Origin: Chondrus crispus
Taxonomy: Eukaryota > Rhodophyta > Florideophyceae > Gigartinales > Gigartinaceae
Direction: 5' to 3'
Assembly (NCBI RefSeq): GCF_000350225.1
Contig: NW_005179302.1
Location: 56,465-77,074, forward strand
Length of the DNA stretch: 20,610 bases
Shown here: in pieces, positions 18,635 to 20,610 of the stretch
Layout of the letters: each line of letters opens with the position of its first letter
Numbering within the stretch: position 1 is the stretch's first letter
The notes under the pieces: model-generated
Database searches by the model: none
Seen by the model: only the letters and a program-made list of their open reading frames with translations
What the model was told of the DNA's origin: nothing
Made by a program: the position numbers and the translations under genes

Positions 18635-18689
18635 GTGTCGCAAAGCTATAGAGTATCCAAGTCTTGGATACTCTATAGCTTTGCCACAC
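18635..18689. repeat. Long hairpin 2 of second pair: 26 of 27 bp stem, 1-nt loop
   Basis: Arms 18635-18661 and 18663-18689 pair at 26 of 27 positions (one mismatch at 18639/18685) around a single T at 18662. Together with the preceding hairpin it repeats the architecture seen at 7148-7259, with no shared sequence. Confidence 0.93.
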
Positions 18690-19302
18690 TTTTCTGGATC
18701 ATGTATGTTTATGATTGTGCCCCGACACTCTGTGATCTGCATGCAGCTTCGTATTTGTAGACAGCTGGCAACACGAATGGAGTGCTCCTCATCAACCATC
18801 GACACTTTCGCCGCAATGATCTCAGAATGCTACACGCGAGGGAGGAATGCAGCAAGCGAGCGGTAGCCCCGGAGTGCCAACTAGAAGCACGAGAACACTA
18901 GTGAAACAATCAGGGCTGCTACTGCTACGAGATTATGTAGCTCCGAAGGGAAGTCTGATCTGTCCACAACGAAATGACAACTTTTCCAACTTCATCTCAC
19001 AACCTGCCGTTGTAGAAGGACTTAAGGGACAACTTTGTCTCTTCAGAAATGCCAACACCGCCATGGACAGTGATGCTGCAAGCAGCACAGGCTCAGAGGA
19101 CTATGCGAAATAGAAGGGACAAAGCCAAATACATTGGCATCCTAAACGCTCCCTAAACACGAAGCTTAGATGGATAAATACCAGAACTATTTATTCCTGC
19201 ACAGGACGACATCCTATGCTCCACCGCAAGCCACCATCCCTTTACGCGCGTTCCTCTTCCACCACCTCCCCGTGTCATACATGGAAAATCAGCACACAGT
19301 CG

Positions 19303-20337
19303 CTACAAATGCAGGTCCCCTACCGCTCTCAACATAAGCGGATGGGCCGCATACGTCGCCAGCACAAATGCGACAACCCCTACATACGCTGGTCTAAAGA
19401 ACTCTCCCCAGGCGAGGTTCTGCTTCCCCGAGACGACAGCGGCGAACGGGACGATGCTCGTCCTCTGCGCGAATGCAATCCACTCCTCCCCGAAGCGGTC
19501 TCTGAGTCTTCTATCGCCATTCCACGCGCCGAACGAGTGGTGCGCGACCAGGCAAAGGCTCGCGACGAGCGTGAAGCTAGTCCCCATCCAGGCCGTGTGC
19601 GCGACGCACCACAGAATCTGCCCCCACAGCTGCGGGTGCCTGGTGATCCTCGTGACGCCCGTTTCGTATATGCGCAGGGTCGGCTTCTGCACGGCGGCGA
19701 CTTCGAGCAGGTTGAACGTGGCGGGGTACAGCAGCAGGAACGAGACGAAGGTCGCTATGTACACGGCGTCGTGCAATCCCGGGAGGTTCTGCACGCGCCA
19801 CAGCTGGGCGCCGTCGTAGCGGTGCGCGATGAAGTAGGCGATGAGCGCCGTCGCCGACGGGAGCGAGACCAGCGCAAAGCCGACGCGGTACAGACGCTCG
19901 CCTAGCACTGGCGTGAGGGAAGGGCGGAGCGAGGCCAGGCCGGAGTGCAGCAGGGCGAAGAGAGCGGTAAAGAGGATGATCAGCAGGTGCGAGGGGTAAT
20001 GCGAGAGCAGGTGCGGCAGGAAGTCGGCAGGGGCGTCGCGCAGCGTCAGGAGCGGCGGGACGGCGAGCGCGGATAGGGAAAGGAAGGCGGCAGAGGAGAG
20101 GGCCAGGCGGGAGGGCGGCGGCAGCGGCGGCTGCGAAGGGGGGGTCGCGGGGGTGGGCGGGGGAGGGGTGGCGGGGTCGGACGAGGGAGCAGGCGTTTGC
20201 GCGGAGAGAGAGGGGACGCGGCGGCGGCGGCGGCGGCGGCAGAGGCGGGGCGGGCGCGTGGTGGTGAGGGTCTGGATGGAGATGGCGCGGGGCAACGCGG
20301 GGGAAAGCACGGAGAAGGCCGGGATGGGGATTGCCAT
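19303..20337 (-). CDS. Z-ISO: 15-cis-zeta-carotene isomerase (Z-ISO), plastid precursor
   Basis: A 344-residue protein, ATG at 20337 and TAG at 19303-19305. Z-ISO is a heme-containing NnrU-family membrane isomerase. It converts 9,15,9'-tri-cis-zeta-carotene to the 9,9'-di-cis form, between phytoene desaturase and zeta-carotene desaturase in plastid carotenoid synthesis. Family signatures are clear: LLHSGLASLRP (129-139), YFIAHRYDGAQLW (168-180), FLLLYPATFNLLEVAA (200-215), ETGVTRITRHPQLWGQI (225-241), AHTAWMG (246-252), AHHSFGAWNGDRRL (265-278), RTSIVPFAA (292-300) and AHPLM (331-335). Histidines at 131, 172, 234, 247, 266 and 267 include the likely heme ligands. About six membrane segments are visible. 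Residues 1-45 look like a transit peptide with a seven-Arg run; 46-78 is a Pro-rich linker. The mature domain length matches plants. High-G+C coding sequence, single exon. Confidence 0.96.
   Translation of the reverse strand: MAIPIPAFSVLSPALPRAISIQTLTTTRPPRLCRRRRRRRVPSLSAQTPAPSSDPATPPPPTPATPPSQPPLPPPSRLALSSAAFLSLSALAVPPLLTLRDAPADFLPHLLSHYPSHLLIILFTALFALLHSGLASLRPSLTPVLGERLYRVGFALVSLPSATALIAYFIAHRYDGAQLWRVQNLPGLHDAVYIATFVSFLLLYPATFNLLEVAAVQKPTLRIYETGVTRITRHPQLWGQILWCVAHTAWMGTSFTLVASLCLVAHHSFGAWNGDRRLRDRFGEEWIAFAQRTSIVPFAAVVSGKQNLAWGEFFRPAYVGVVAFVLATYAAHPLMLRAVGDLHL
20219..20239 (-). repeat. (CGG)7 microsatellite within the Z-ISO transit peptide
   Basis: Seven uninterrupted CGG triplets on the plus strand are read on the minus strand mostly as CGC, giving Arg34-Arg40. 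A coding trinucleotide repeat of this kind is prone to length change. Confidence 0.8.
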
Positions 20338-20524
20338 TTATGGTTGGTGAGCGGTGGAAGGCCGAGCAACGAGCACCGCGGTTGTCGATGGTCGCGAGCA
20401 CTCGCTCGGGGTCGTGCGGAGGCGGAAGCCACGGCTCGTATGGATTCACAATCTCGGCGCTTAGCGGAGCTCCACTGCCTCACCCCGTGTCCACGTCCCC
20501 ACGTGTGCCGTCCCCGCTCCACCG
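20338..20524. promoter_or_regulatory. Upstream region of Z-ISO, possibly bidirectional
   Basis: 187 bp separate the Z-ISO ATG (minus) from an ATG at 20525 (plus). The segment contains CACGTG at 20500-20505, a G-box core that in plants is bound by bZIP and bHLH factors involved in light control. Its role here is inference. No TATA box was seen. Confidence 0.35.
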
Positions 20525-20610
20525 ATGCACATATCCTCAGCAACCTCTGTGTGGGCGCCCGCCGCTCTGTTCGCCTCCTGCAACCTTGTGGTCCGTACTA
20601 CTTGGCAGGC
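20525..20610 (+). CDS. Possible 5' end of a plus-strand gene, partial at right edge
   Basis: ATG at 20525 opens a frame that stays open to the window edge (28 codons). It starts MHISSATSVWAPAALFASCN, a Ser/Ala/hydrophobic N-terminus that could be a targeting peptide or first membrane helix. It lies divergently next to Z-ISO. The fragment is too short to identify and could be chance. Confidence 0.25.
   Translation, partial: MHISSATSVWAPAALFASCNLVVRTTWQ

Larger units (their letters stand above)
18181..19302. other. Intergenic between the multidrug-export-like gene and Z-ISO
   Basis: No recognised gene. A 124-codon plus-strand frame (18492-18866) runs straight through both hairpins below, so its translation contains mirror-derived segments and is not credible as a protein. 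A further ATG frame at 18847-19113 (88 codons) shows no family features. Confidence 0.5.

Noticed and set aside
18492..18866. 124-codon ATG frame through the second hairpin pair
   Set aside because: Both arms of each palindrome are translated, giving mirror-derived peptide segments. The palindromes explain the openness better than coding does.
19216..20543. Other long frames overlapping Z-ISO (229, 290 and 165 codons)
   Set aside because: Shadows of the Z-ISO coding sequence, which has unmistakable family motifs in its own frame.
1..20610. CRISPR arrays, prokaryotic operons, insertion sequences, rRNA or tRNA genes, LTR pairs
   Set aside because: None seen on either strand by eye. The hairpins are not evenly spaced direct repeats and have no associated cas-like or transposase genes.

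Overview
The window looks like nuclear DNA of a photosynthetic eukaryote with a primary plastid. A florideophyte red alga (for example a Chondrus-like genome) is my best guess, not a proof. Three genes encode plastid-type proteins with N-terminal extensions that read as transit peptides. Genes are short, mostly or wholly single-exon and about 60% G+C or more. The one intron I can define is 118 nt, with GT..AG ends and a perfect TACTAAC branch site. Genes sit beside long stretches without recognisable genes, and no bacterial operon or Shine-Dalgarno organisation is visible.

Layout. 1-13970: no convincing complete gene. A possible 3' end of a plus-strand gene lies at the extreme left edge. From there to about 9.6 kb the plus strand is mostly pyrimidine (C) rich, with homopolymers, small tandem repeats, palindromes and many copies of TACTGTAC/GTACAGTA. 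From about 9.6 to 13.97 kb the DNA is more A+T rich, with scattered short open frames that may be decayed coding sequence. 14406-20337 is gene-rich: a MED19-like Mediator subunit (+), convergent with a YggT/YLMG-family plastid membrane protein (-, two exons), then a plastid-type 'small multi-drug export' membrane protein (-) and 15-cis-zeta-carotene isomerase Z-ISO (-). A possible divergent plus-strand gene starts at 20525 and runs off the right edge.

Functional links. Z-ISO acts in carotenoid synthesis, YggT-family proteins serve plastid membrane or division functions, and the COG2426-type protein is a presumed plastid membrane transporter. All three are on the minus strand but are separated by intergenic DNA of 1.1-1.3 kb, so this is proximity and not an operon.

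The most unusual content is a set of near-perfect inverted repeats with zero- or one-base spacers in non-genic DNA: a 36-bp palindrome at 4.9 kb, two abutting hairpins at 7.15-7.26 kb, an interleaved A-B-A'-B' arrangement at 11.52 kb, and a second abutting hairpin pair at 18.59-18.69 kb. Together with the over-represented TACTGTAC word, these are the observations I would follow up.
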